36,558 nt of DNA, from assembly GCA_938017765.1 (NCBI GenBank), contig CALIJH010000074.1, forward strand, positions 1 through 36,558, read 5' to 3'. Below the pieces are notes generated by a model. The model worked only from the letters and a program-made list of their open reading frames with translations. It ran no database searches and was not told where the DNA came from. This DNA is from an uncultured Leptotrichia sp. (GTDB taxonomy: Bacteria > Fusobacteriota > Fusobacteriia > Fusobacteriales > Leptotrichiaceae). Position 1 is the first letter of the stretch, and each line of letters begins with the position of its first letter. This document shows positions 29,404-36,558 of the stretch, in pieces. Made by a program: the position numbers and the translations under genes.

Positions 29404-29552
29404 CTAACTATGCGTATTACGCTCTCCACAAATTACATATTATTCCAAGCAAATTTGCAAATATGAGCTTGGAAGATAAGGCTTTTATTATCGCAAGTAT
29501 AAGAATGAAAATAAAAAATGATAAGGAAGCCGCTAAAAAATCTAAAAAGTAA
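29376..29552 (+). CDS. -1 frameshift extension of the tail chaperone (gpGT analogue)
   Basis: The heptamer A AAA AAC (29376-29382), in the correct zero-frame phase (GCA AAA AAC), lets ribosomes slip back one base. The -1 frame then reads LIEEDGLANYAYYALHKLHI, IPSKFANMSLEDKAFIIASI, RMKIKNDKEAAKKSKK and stops at 29550-29552. The extended protein (28957-29382, then 29382-29552) would be 198 residues. A G/GT pair from one gene at this position is conserved in tailed phages; the T-like part recruits tube subunits. There is no start codon or ribosome-binding site for separate translation. Confidence 0.8.
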   Translation, partial: KKLIEEDGLANYAYYALHKLHIIPSKFANMSLEDKAFIIASIRMKIKNDKEAAKKSKK

Positions 29553-29565
29553 GGAGGTGCGCTAA

Positions 29566-31260
29566 TTGGCGTCAATATCATCAAGCATAAGAATGATGGA
29601 TAGATTAACAGGCCCTGTAATTGCTATGGCTAATGCTATGGGGCATTTAGTATCTGTAATGGAAGCGGCGGATAATAAAAAAATTGACCCGAAAGGGCTT
29701 AGCGAACTTAAAAACAATGTCGCAAAAGCAAATTCTGAAATGCGGATACTTCAGGAAGAACTGATGAAAGCGGGTGGTAAAACGGAGCAGAATGATGCAA
29801 AACAAAAACAGTGGAACCGAAGTATTTCACAAAGTAAGAATAATATGTCTGGGATAATAGGAAAATTAAAACAGGCATTAGGCCTATATGCATTAATTAG
29901 CGGAGCTAAAAAGTTGATGAGCTTATCTGATGAAGTAGTAACGATAGACGCAAGACTTAATCTTATTACCGATAACGCTACTCAGAAAAACAACTTGAAA
30001 AACGCTATTTATCAGTCCGCACAGGACGCAAGGGTTCCACTTAACGATTTTGCCAACAGTGTTGTTAAACTCGGACAGCTTGCAGGCAGAAGTTTTGCTA
30101 ACAACGGAGAAATAGTCAAATTTAACAATCTGATGGCTAAATCGTTTAAATTAAGTGGTTCATCTGCACAGGAAACTGCCGCGGCGATGTATCAGCTTAA
30201 TCAGGCAATGGCCTCGGGACGGTTACAGGGCGATGAATTTAGAAGTATAAGGGAAAACGCCCCAATGCTCGCACAAGGAATAGCTAAAGCCATGGGCGTA
30301 GGAATAGAGTCGCTTAAAAAATTAGGTGCTGAGGGCAAAATAACTGCTGATGTGATTAGAAAGGCTGTATTCGGAATGGAAAACGATATAAACAGCAGTT
30401 TTAAACAGTTGCCAATGACATGGCGGGATGTATGGACAAACATGTTAAATTTTGTAATAAGAACATTAAATCCATTGCTAAATATGATAAACAGAATAGC
30501 AAACAATCAGAAATTTCAAGCTATAGCTACAGGTGTAGCTAATACATTTGAGATAGTTGCAGGAGTTATGGAGCAGTTCTTTAATAAAGCTTTAAGCCTT
30601 GCGGGTTGGCTGTATGACAAATGGGATGCTTTAAAATATCCAATCGGGATTATTATCGGTTTAGTTGCCTTTTACACAGTTGTACAGAATTTAGCCAATG
30701 TTGCAATAGGGATATATCAGTTCGCGGTAGGGCTTAAAGCCGCTGCCGAAACAGCTGCGTCTGGAGCTACTTTTATGGCTACTGCCGCCCAACATGGTTT
30801 TAATATGGCGGTATATGCGTTTCCGGGTACGTGGATTGTTGCCGCAGTCTTGGCAGTCACAGCAGTTTTAGCTGCAATTGGTATTGCTGCCGTAGCGGCA
30901 GCGATTGCGTTTATAAAGATGAAAACTAATACTTTGACTGTAACGGGAACTATTGCAGGGTCGTTTATGTGGATGAGAGCTGTACTGTTTAATGTTTTTG
31001 TTGACATAATAAATGGCTCCGTTCGACTAGTAAATAAAATTATAGGCGGAATAAATAAACTTAATGCGGGAGTCGCTAAAGGCTTAACAGATTTTGCAAA
31101 TTACTTTATAGATGCCTTTAACTGGATAATGAGAGAAGCCGATAAATTTATGAACGGGCTTTTAAAGGGGATGAGTGCTTTTGCCCCTATGCTAAAAGCT
31201 GTAGGGCTTAATCTTCCTACGTCTACGGGCGGAGCGATACATCTAAACAGGGAAATCTGA
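29566..31260 (+). CDS. tape measure protein, N-terminal part (564 aa, ends at a frameshift)
   Basis: The TTG start at 29566 follows AAGGAGG (29551-29557). Residues 1-110 are the helical start (ASISSSIRMMDRLTGPVIAM), then the tape measure domain (LFALISGAKK-like region, LNLITDNATQKNNLKNAIYQ, VPLNDFANSVVKLGQLAGRS, SGRLQGDEFRSIRENAPMLA, MGVGIESLKKLGAEGKITAD). Hydrophobic, Ala-rich membrane-like helices lie around residues 355-470. The frame ends IHLNREI, stop at 31260, whereas the -1 frame continues with a typical tape measure C-terminus to 31736. Together they would be about 723 residues, a fairly short tail. Confidence 0.82.
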   Translation: MASISSSIRMMDRLTGPVIAMANAMGHLVSVMEAADNKKIDPKGLSELKNNVAKANSEMRILQEELMKAGGKTEQNDAKQKQWNRSISQSKNNMSGIIGKLKQALGLYALISGAKKLMSLSDEVVTIDARLNLITDNATQKNNLKNAIYQSAQDARVPLNDFANSVVKLGQLAGRSFANNGEIVKFNNLMAKSFKLSGSSAQETAAAMYQLNQAMASGRLQGDEFRSIRENAPMLAQGIAKAMGVGIESLKKLGAEGKITADVIRKAVFGMENDINSSFKQLPMTWRDVWTNMLNFVIRTLNPLLNMINRIANNQKFQAIATGVANTFEIVAGVMEQFFNKALSLAGWLYDKWDALKYPIGIIIGLVAFYTVVQNLANVAIGIYQFAVGLKAAAETAASGATFMATAAQHGFNMAVYAFPGTWIVAAVLAVTAVLAAIGIAAVAAAIAFIKMKTNTLTVTGTIAGSFMWMRAVLFNVFVDIINGSVRLVNKIIGGINKLNAGVAKGLTDFANYFIDAFNWIMREADKFMNGLLKGMSAFAPMLKAVGLNLPTSTGGAIHLNREI

Positions 31261-31736
31261 CAGCAAAGCAGATACCGATTATAAATGGCGGTAATAACGA
31301 ACTGCTTAAAAAGAAAGACCCTAAATATGAGTTCGAGGCTGCGGCTGCATGGGGGAACAGGACAGAACGGAATGCTATAGACAAGCTGAAAGGGGTAAAA
31401 GATAAATTTGATAATCTCTTTGACCCCGATAATTTAGGCGGCGGTAAAGATTACGACCCTGCTGCGGGTAAAAATACGGAAAACAATACAGGAAAAACTG
31501 CTAAGAACACAGGAAAAATGGCGGATAAACTGGATGATACTGAAGAAGATATGAAATATTTAAGAGAACTGGCAGAGCAGGAACACATTAATCAATTTAC
31601 AACAGCTGAAATTAAAGTCGATATGAACAATAACAATACAATTGAAAAAGACGCAGATATTAACGATATAGTGAGAAAACTCAAGGAACAGATTGAAGAG
31701 GAAATGGCGAGAACTGCGGAAAGGAAGTTTAACTGA
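31212..31736 (+). pseudogene. C-terminal part of the tape measure protein, out of frame
   Basis: This -1 frame is open from 31212 (TAA at 31209-31211) to the stop at 31734-31736. It reads TAKQIPIINGGNNELLKKKD, WGNRTERNAIDKLKGVKDKF, TGKTAKNTGKMADKLDDTEE, DMKYLRELAEQEHINQFTTA, EIKVDMNNNNTIEKDADIND. The 'KMAD..D.TEEDMKYLR..AE.E.INQFTTAEIKVDM.N.N' end is the usual C-terminus of this tape measure family. An ATG at 31518 has no convincing ribosome-binding site. A single-base deletion between 31212 and 31260 (or a sequencing error there) explains the break; programmed frameshifting is less likely, as no slippery heptamer is seen. Confidence 0.75.
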
Positions 31737-32383
31737 TGTATGATATTTACATTGACAGAATGCTTATCCCTGTTAATCCCGACAGGGTAACAATTTCAAT
31801 GAAGAATAAAAATGAAACGGTATCCCTGATAAATGCTTCTGAACTGAATATCCTGAAGTCCGAGGGGCTTAGGGAAATATCCTTTAAAATAGTACTCCCT
31901 GCATATAAGTATCCGTTTATTAATACTTTACAAGGCTTTAACAAGCCAAAACATTATCTTGATAAGTTGCAAAGATTAAAGGATAACAGAAAACCATTTC
32001 AGTTCATAATAGCCCGTAAATACCCAAATAACAAGGGATATTTTAATACTAACATTAAAGTATCCCTCGAAGAGTTTAATTATTCTGACGACGTATCGGA
32101 ATTCATGGATATTCCTGTAGAAATTAAACTGAAAGAATTTAAGGATCCCCGAAAGTCGGAACTTAAAATGATGGATGATAAAATTTCAGGATATCTGACA
32201 ATGCCCCGCCCCGTTACTAAAGTGATTGACCGCTTCATATCGACCGGACCAGGGGAAACGCTCTGGGGCGTATGCAGAAGCCAGCTGGGCGGACTTGAGA
32301 AAATGGCAGATGTAATGAAGTGGAACGGACTTAAGAGATTAACTGACTTTATTCCAGGACAGAATTTGAGGTTAAAAGAATGA
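31736..32383 (+). CDS. xkdP: LysM-containing baseplate/tail protein (XkdP-like), 215 aa
   Basis: Begins MYDIYIDRMLIPVNPDRVTI, with EGLREISFKIVLPAYKYPFI and PKHYLDKLQRLKDNRKPFQF in the N-terminal phage domain, and a C-terminal LysM (GPGETLWGVCRSQLGGLEKM, NGLKRLTDFIPGQNLRLKE, residues about 165-215). XkdP joins the tube end and the hub in PBSX-type tails. AAGGAAG lies about 8 nt upstream; the ATG overlaps the stop of the tape measure remnant. Confidence 0.83.
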   Translation: MYDIYIDRMLIPVNPDRVTISMKNKNETVSLINASELNILKSEGLREISFKIVLPAYKYPFINTLQGFNKPKHYLDKLQRLKDNRKPFQFIIARKYPNNKGYFNTNIKVSLEEFNYSDDVSEFMDIPVEIKLKEFKDPRKSELKMMDDKISGYLTMPRPVTKVIDRFISTGPGETLWGVCRSQLGGLEKMADVMKWNGLKRLTDFIPGQNLRLKE

Positions 32384-33459
32384 ATATACTAAACAGCTTT
32401 TTATCACATTTGCAGGGAGAGTTTAATCTTGAAAAGGATATAGAACTGACGGTAACGCTTGAAAACGGTACTCCTCTAATGCCCCTTATTACCTCCATTA
32501 CTTGGTCTACTGAAAGAAAAGGAAGCTGCGGGGTACTTGAGTTCGAAGTGTTAAAGGAGAAAATAGAATTTACCGAGGGAAATACCGTATCTGTAAAATA
32601 CAAAGGTACGCCGTTCTTTTTAGGGTATATTTTTAAAAGAAGCAGGTCGAAAACTGGGAAAATAAAGGTAACGGCATATGACCAGCTCCGATACCTCAAA
32701 AATAAAAATACATACGTATTTAAAAATAAAACCGCTTCTGAAATAATAAAGCTGCTTGCAGCGGATTTTAATTTGCAAATAGGGGAAATTGAGGATACAG
32801 GGTATAAAATTGTCAAAAGGAGAGAAGATAACAAGACTCTTTTCGATATGATTTTATATGCCTTATCCGAAACTCTCTATTATACTAAGAAGCAGTTTAT
32901 TTTATACGACGATTACGGGAAACTGACTCTTAAGGAAGATGAAAAGCTAAGAATATTTGATCTGATATTAGACGATAAAAGCGCTGAAAATTATAAATAC
33001 GGTACAAGTATTGACAGTAATACGTATAATCAGATTAAACTCTCAAGAATAAATAAAGAAAAAAAAGTAAGAGAGATATTCATGGTAAAGGATCCATTTA
33101 ACATCAAGTCGTGGGGAGTTTTGCAGTATTTTGAAAGTATCGATGAGAAAGTAACTGACGCAAAGGCAAAAGAAAAAGTCGAGAGCTTGCTGAAGCTCTA
33201 CAATCACAAGAGGCGAACATTTTCAATGACTAAAATATTCGGAGACATAAGAGTAAGAGGCGGATCCAGTATAGTTGTCAATCTTGATGTTGGGGATATT
33301 ATTGTCCAGAATTTCATGATCGTAGATAAAGTTAAACATACATTCAGTCATCAGGAACATTACATGGATATCGACTTCATTGGTCAAATGGGCAAAAAGG
33401 AGGTAAAAAATGAGCAATATAGTGGAACTGCTACAACAAATATCGAGTCGGACAGTTGA
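32380..33459 (+). CDS. xkdQ: baseplate hub protein (XkdQ-like), 359 aa
   Basis: LTVTLENGTPLMPLITSITW, STERKGSCGVLEFEVLKEKI, GYIFKRSRSKTGKIKVTAYD, QLRYLKNKNTYVFKNKTASE, then a long C-terminal part (NHKRRTFSMTKIFGDIRVRG) ending with GDIIVQNFMIVDKVKHTFSH. This is the XkdQ/YqbQ family, related to the gp27/gpD hub that anchors the spike and tape measure. It starts 4 nt before the previous stop (ATGA-type overlap) and its own 3' end overlaps the next gene by 50 nt. Confidence 0.83.
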   Translation: MNILNSFLSHLQGEFNLEKDIELTVTLENGTPLMPLITSITWSTERKGSCGVLEFEVLKEKIEFTEGNTVSVKYKGTPFFLGYIFKRSRSKTGKIKVTAYDQLRYLKNKNTYVFKNKTASEIIKLLAADFNLQIGEIEDTGYKIVKRREDNKTLFDMILYALSETLYYTKKQFILYDDYGKLTLKEDEKLRIFDLILDDKSAENYKYGTSIDSNTYNQIKLSRINKEKKVREIFMVKDPFNIKSWGVLQYFESIDEKVTDAKAKEKVESLLKLYNHKRRTFSMTKIFGDIRVRGGSSIVVNLDVGDIIVQNFMIVDKVKHTFSHQEHYMDIDFIGQMGKKEVKNEQYSGTATTNIESDS

Positions 33460-33814
33460 AGCGGGCGATCCGTTCGAGCATAGAAAGGGGACAGTTGAGA
33501 GTATAGACCCTCTCACGATAAAGATAGACCAGTACACTATTTTAGAAGAGGATGAGCTAATCCTGACGCACCTTGTACGAAACCATGACGTAGATATTTC
33601 CGTGTCCCACGAAACCGAAGATTTCGAGCTTATAGAGGGTGTTGCAACTGACATTAAGAAGCATAAGCATGAGTATAAGGGCAAAAAGAAAATAACACTG
33701 CACTACGGATTAAAAGTAGGAGAAGATGTTGTTTTACTAAAAGTACAGGGCGGACAGACATATATAGTTCTTGACAGATATACTGATCCGATAACGGAAG
33801 GAGAGTGGATGTAG
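33410..33814 (+). CDS. xkdR: baseplate protein (XkdR-like, DUF2577), 134 aa
   Basis: MSNIVELLQQISSRTVEAGD, PFEHRKGTVESIDPLTIKID, QYTILEEDELILTHLVRN and a C-terminal LHYGLKVGEDVVLLKVQGGQ, TYIVLDRY. The SIDPLTIKID...L..GD.V.LL...GGQ.Y.VLDR pattern is DUF2577, an OB-fold-like spike or hub component of PBSX-type tails. AGGAGGT precedes the ATG inside the hub gene. Confidence 0.83.
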   Translation: MSNIVELLQQISSRTVEAGDPFEHRKGTVESIDPLTIKIDQYTILEEDELILTHLVRNHDVDISVSHETEDFELIEGVATDIKKHKHEYKGKKKITLHYGLKVGEDVVLLKVQGGQTYIVLDRYTDPITEGEWM

Positions 33815-34218
33815 TGATACCTCAGAACGACGGGCTTACCCCCGATATTCAGATTATTGAAAGACCGACTAATACTTATGCTATGAACTTATCTGACGAT
33901 GATATTACTGACTTTGTAGACAATTTAAAAGCTATGGAGCAGGCAGTATATAAGATTATACGGACTGAAAGATACAGATATAAAATATATTCATGGAATT
34001 ATGGGATTGAGTTAGAGGATTTATTTGGGATGCCTGTAAGTTACTGTATTCCTGAAATTGAAAGACGGATAAAGGAAGCACTGCTTCAAGATACTCGGGT
34101 AATCGAGGTAATTAATTTTGATTTCGACACTCCAAGAAAAGGAGTTGTATTTACGAGATTTGAAGTAGTTACAATATTCGGAAACATAGATGCGGATAAG
34201 GAGGTGCAGATTGGATAA
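33814..34218 (+). CDS. xkdS: baseplate wedge protein (XkdS-like, DUF2634), 134 aa
   Basis: The GTG at 33814 is preferred: AAGGAG (33798-33803) lies 10 nt upstream, while the GTG at 33805 is only 1 nt from it. The protein shows the gp25/DUF2634 pattern: LSDDDITDFVDNLKAMEQAV, YKIIRTERYRYKIYSWNYGI, ELEDLFGMPVSYCIPEIERR, IKEALLQDTRVIEVINFDF. It forms part of the baseplate wedge and nucleates sheath assembly. It overlaps the stop of DUF2577 by 1 nt (TAGTG) and the next ATG by 1 nt. Confidence 0.83.
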   Translation: MIPQNDGLTPDIQIIERPTNTYAMNLSDDDITDFVDNLKAMEQAVYKIIRTERYRYKIYSWNYGIELEDLFGMPVSYCIPEIERRIKEALLQDTRVIEVINFDFDTPRKGVVFTRFEVVTIFGNIDADKEVQIG

Positions 34219-35303
34219 TGTTCGAGGCGAAGAAATATGAAGAAATAATGGAAAGAATGCTTGCAAGGGTACCGAATAATTTAGATAAAAGAGAAGGCTC
34301 TATTATATGGGACGCACTCGCTCCTGCAGCAATGGAACTGGAGAGTATGTATTTCGCTCTTCAGATATTCATTCAGGAAACATTCGGAGATACGGCAAGC
34401 AGGCCTAATCTGATTAGGAGAGCATCTGAAAGAGGGATTATACCTTACAAGGCGAGTAGGGCGACTCTAAAGGGCGTTTTTGATATAGAAATAACTCTTG
34501 GGAGCCGTTTTAATTTAGATGAGCTGAATTATACAGCCGTAAAATTTATACAGCATAACATCGCAACAAATCTCTATGAATACGAGCTTCAATGCGAAAC
34601 AGCTGGAAAAATAGGAAACGGGAAAACAGGAAAACTGATCCCGATTGACTATATATCAGGATTAGGAAAAGCGGAAATAACGGAGCTGCTAATTCCGGGA
34701 CAGGATGAAGAGGAAACAGAAAAGCTAAGACAGCGATATTTCGATAGCTTTAATATGAAAGCTTATGGCGGTAACATTTCTGACTATAAGCTGAAAGTAC
34801 ACGAGATAGAGGGAGTAGGAGCCGTTAAGGTTACTCCGATCTGGAACGGCGGGGGCACGGTCCTGCTGACCATTCTTGACAGTGACTTTAATCAAGCGAG
34901 TACAACTCTGATTAAGAAAGTACAGGACGCTATAGACCCGACAAACGACGCAAGAGGGCTGGGGGTTGCCCCGATAGGGCATATAGTAACCGTCAGGGCT
35001 ACTGATAATGTAGTTATCAATATCCATACAAGCATTACGTTTGAGCCTAATTTCGACTGGGTAAGGGTAAAGCTGAAAGTCGAAGAAGTCATAAAAAACT
35101 ATTTACTCGAACTGCGGAAAACTTGGGCATTAAAAAATGAACTGGTAAGTAATAATTTAGTTGTCAGAGTATCAAGGATTGAAGCTAAAATACTTGATAT
35201 TAACGGTATTCTGGACATACAGAACACAACAATTAACGGAAGCTCTAACAATCTGCAACTGACAGAGTATCAAATTCCTGTGTGGGGAGGAATAACAGTA
35301 TGA
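34218..35303 (+). CDS. xkdT: baseplate J-like protein (XkdT-like), 361 aa
   Basis: YEEIMERMLARVPNNLDKRE, GSIIWDALAPAAMELESMYF, ASRPNLIRRASERGIIPYKA, GRNGKTGKL-like IGNGKTGKLIPIDYISG, ELLIPGQDEEETEKLRQRYF, YGGNISDYKLKVHEIEGVGA and VTPIWNGGGTVLLTILDSDF are the successive signatures of the Baseplate_J family (P2 gpJ, XkdT). It forms the wedge ring that triggers sheath contraction. AAGGAGG precedes the ATG. Confidence 0.9.
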   Translation: MFEAKKYEEIMERMLARVPNNLDKREGSIIWDALAPAAMELESMYFALQIFIQETFGDTASRPNLIRRASERGIIPYKASRATLKGVFDIEITLGSRFNLDELNYTAVKFIQHNIATNLYEYELQCETAGKIGNGKTGKLIPIDYISGLGKAEITELLIPGQDEEETEKLRQRYFDSFNMKAYGGNISDYKLKVHEIEGVGAVKVTPIWNGGGTVLLTILDSDFNQASTTLIKKVQDAIDPTNDARGLGVAPIGHIVTVRATDNVVINIHTSITFEPNFDWVRVKLKVEEVIKNYLLELRKTWALKNELVSNNLVVRVSRIEAKILDINGILDIQNTTINGSSNNLQLTEYQIPVWGGITV

Positions 35304-35854
35304 TGATTTTAGAAAATATTAACGTCAACCTGCTGTCGTACCTTCCTCAGTTTATGCAGGAGTATAGGGAGATTAGACGAATAATGGAAAGCGAAGAACC
35401 TGAGCTGAGATTATTATGGGAAATACTTAAGAAAGTATTTAATAATCAGTTCATACAATACTGCGACGAAGACGGGATAAGCAAATTTGAGGAAATGCTG
35501 GGGCTTCACAGGTACGAAAATGATACACTGGAAATTAGAATTTTTAGAGTATTAACATATTGGAATGACCAAATCCCTTATACTTGGCGTGTACTTGTGA
35601 ACAGAATGGACCAGTTGTGCGGTGACGGAAACTACGAACTGAGGGCCAATTTCAATGTGTATGAACTTGGAATCACTACTAAGTTTGATGATGCGAAAAA
35701 ATACGATGAACTGAACAACATGCTTAAGACAATACTGCCTGCAAACTTAGGATTTAACAGTATCAATATACTTACACCGAAAGTTGTTAATACGCTGTAT
35801 GTTTCTGTTGGAGCCGTGACCAACATAAACACATTAATTGAGATAGGAGGATAG
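35300..35854 (+). CDS. xkdU: baseplate/tail fibre connector (XkdU-like, DUF2313), 184 aa
   Basis: The start ATG at 35300 overlaps the previous stop (ATGA) with GGAGGA about 9 nt upstream; six codons of an earlier in-frame GTG/ATG-less extension are rejected. LLSYLPQFMQEYREIRRIME, SEEPELRLLWEILKKVFNNQ, GISKFEEMLGLHRYEN, IRIFRVLTYWNDQIPYTWRV and LPANLGFNSINI identify the DUF2313/YmfQ family (P2 gpI-like), which links wedge and fibres. Confidence 0.83.
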   Translation: MMILENINVNLLSYLPQFMQEYREIRRIMESEEPELRLLWEILKKVFNNQFIQYCDEDGISKFEEMLGLHRYENDTLEIRIFRVLTYWNDQIPYTWRVLVNRMDQLCGDGNYELRANFNVYELGITTKFDDAKKYDELNNMLKTILPANLGFNSINILTPKVVNTLYVSVGAVTNINTLIEIGG

Positions 35855-35856
35855 AA

Positions 35857-36558
35857 ATGGCAAGTATAAAAAGAACAGGAATAACTGACAAGGGAAAAGA
35901 TTTGATAACTAGAGAAATTGCAGGAATAACAGAGCTGACATTTACGAAGATATCTGCATCAAGCAATAAACTGCTCGATACAGTAAACCTTGAAACACTT
36001 ATTAATGTTGATGGAGTAAAACAGACGGCGAATGTCAGTAAAGTTGAGAAAATAGGAACATCGCAGATTAAAGTGACAGCCACGTTCAACAACTCAGGAC
36101 TTATGAGTGGGTACAGTATGGAAACTTTGGGAATCTATGCAAAGGATACAGCAGGAACAGAAGTTCTTTTTGCGGTTACCGTTGCAGGTACTGCTGACTT
36201 CATGCCTGCAACAAACGGAATTAATTTGAGTACAGTAACAGTGGAATTTATATTTAATTTAAGCAATACTGATAATATTTCTTTGTCTATTGATACTTCC
36301 GCACTTGTGACCGTAGGGATGTTCAATTCTTTTAAGTCAGAAGTTAATAAAGATTATGTAAAATATACCGACTTTGCTGAAGAAAACAAGGCGGGGATAA
36401 TAACGTATGCAAAAATTAAAGAGATAGCACCAAAACCAGATTTAAGTCCGTATATCCCATTTTCAAAAGGGTACAAAAATAATAGCAATAGTGATTTTGT
36501 TATAAGAGCAAATGGAAACGAGGCATGGATGCCTTTCCATGCACATATGTATAATAAC
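35857..36558 (+). CDS. tail fibre protein, N-terminal part (runs off the right edge)
   Basis: The gene opens at 35857 with AGGAGG upstream and is open for 234 codons to the window edge. MASIKRTGITDKGKDLITRE, IAGITELTFTKISASSNKLL, FNNSGLMSGYSMETLGIYAK and FAVTVAGTADFMPATNGINL match the fibre N-terminus (P2 gpH/XkdV-type 'phage tail-collar fibre' domain) that attaches to the baseplate. The receptor-binding C-terminus is outside the window, so host range cannot be judged. Confidence 0.83.
   Translation, partial: MASIKRTGITDKGKDLITREIAGITELTFTKISASSNKLLDTVNLETLINVDGVKQTANVSKVEKIGTSQIKVTATFNNSGLMSGYSMETLGIYAKDTAGTEVLFAVTVAGTADFMPATNGINLSTVTVEFIFNLSNTDNISLSIDTSALVTVGMFNSFKSEVNKDYVKYTDFAEENKAGIITYAKIKEIAPKPDLSPYIPFSKGYKNNSNSDFVIRANGNEAWMPFHAHMYNN

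Noticed and set aside
30717..31007. 96-codon Ala/Thr-rich minus-strand frame
   Set aside because: It is the complement of the Ala-rich hydrophobic helices of the tape measure protein; no start signals.
32349..32834. 161-codon minus-strand open frame
   Set aside because: It is antisense to the XkdQ hub gene, with Ser/Leu-rich shadow composition and no ribosome-binding site. The same holds for minus-strand frames at 33223-33684, 23590-24006 and 5965-6336.
1..36558. tRNA genes, integrase, att sites, lysis genes or insertion sequences
   Set aside because: I looked for cloverleaf-like stretches with TTCRA loops, recombinase motifs, holin/endolysin patterns and transposases and found none I can support; they are presumably outside the window.

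Overview
The window is most of a temperate phage (prophage) genome from a low-GC bacterium. AT-rich spacers, strong AAGGAGG ribosome-binding sites, TGA read as stop, TTG/GTG starts after perfect Shine-Dalgarno sequences and an AbiF-type gene with its leader RNA fit Fusobacteriota (Leptotrichia/Sebaldella-like); a Firmicute host cannot be excluded. The head genes and the xkdK-to-xkdU order mark a contractile-tailed PBSX/SKIN-type myovirus. No integrase, lysis gene or att site is present, so both prophage ends lie outside the window.

Layout. 1-1862 (minus strand): accessory and lysogeny genes. These are an AbiF-like HEPN abortive-infection protein with its own promoter and structured RNA, a possible Fic-type remnant, a small acidic protein, an Excalibur protein and a CI-like repressor. 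1863-2165: divergent control region with a rightward promoter and a 146-nt fold-back element. 2166-5277: Cro-like regulator, Rha-type antirepressor and small early genes, interrupted by two leftward morons. 5267-16002: DNA metabolism. Genes encode a SNF2-type helicase, a DUF4406 protein, an SPPF-type DNA methyltransferase, a VRR-NUC nuclease, a second SNF2 helicase fused in frame to a YqaJ-type exonuclease, a Sak4-like ATPase, a DUF669-like protein, a compact family B DNA polymerase and a PrimPol-SF3 primase-helicase. 16003-16422: iteron-rich, AT-rich probable replication origin. 16423-17221: two tiny ORFs and an ArpU-like late regulator.

17222 to the end: late operon. A promoter and a short terminated leader precede terS. 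terL is split by an 809-nt group I intron carrying a GIY-YIG homing endonuclease; removing it restores a 414-residue TerL. Then come the portal, a MuF-type minor head protein with a C-terminal HEAGH metallopeptidase domain (a MuF polymorphic toxin) and its candidate immunity gene, scaffold, major capsid protein, connectors, tail terminator, sheath, tube, a gpG/gpGT-type chaperone pair made by -1 frameshifting on A AAA AAC, a tape measure split by a frameshift, LysM/hub/baseplate proteins and the start of a tail fibre.

Likely logic: the repressor silences the rightward early promoter; Cro/Rha allow early expression; the replication module acts at the iterons beside the primase-helicase; the ArpU-like protein activates the late promoter. 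Intrinsic-terminator hairpins inside the late operon probably tune gene dosage. The least ordinary items are the MuF toxin/immunity cassette, the helicase-exonuclease fusion with an internal start site, the intron in terL, the iteron origin, and the AbiF protein-RNA pair.
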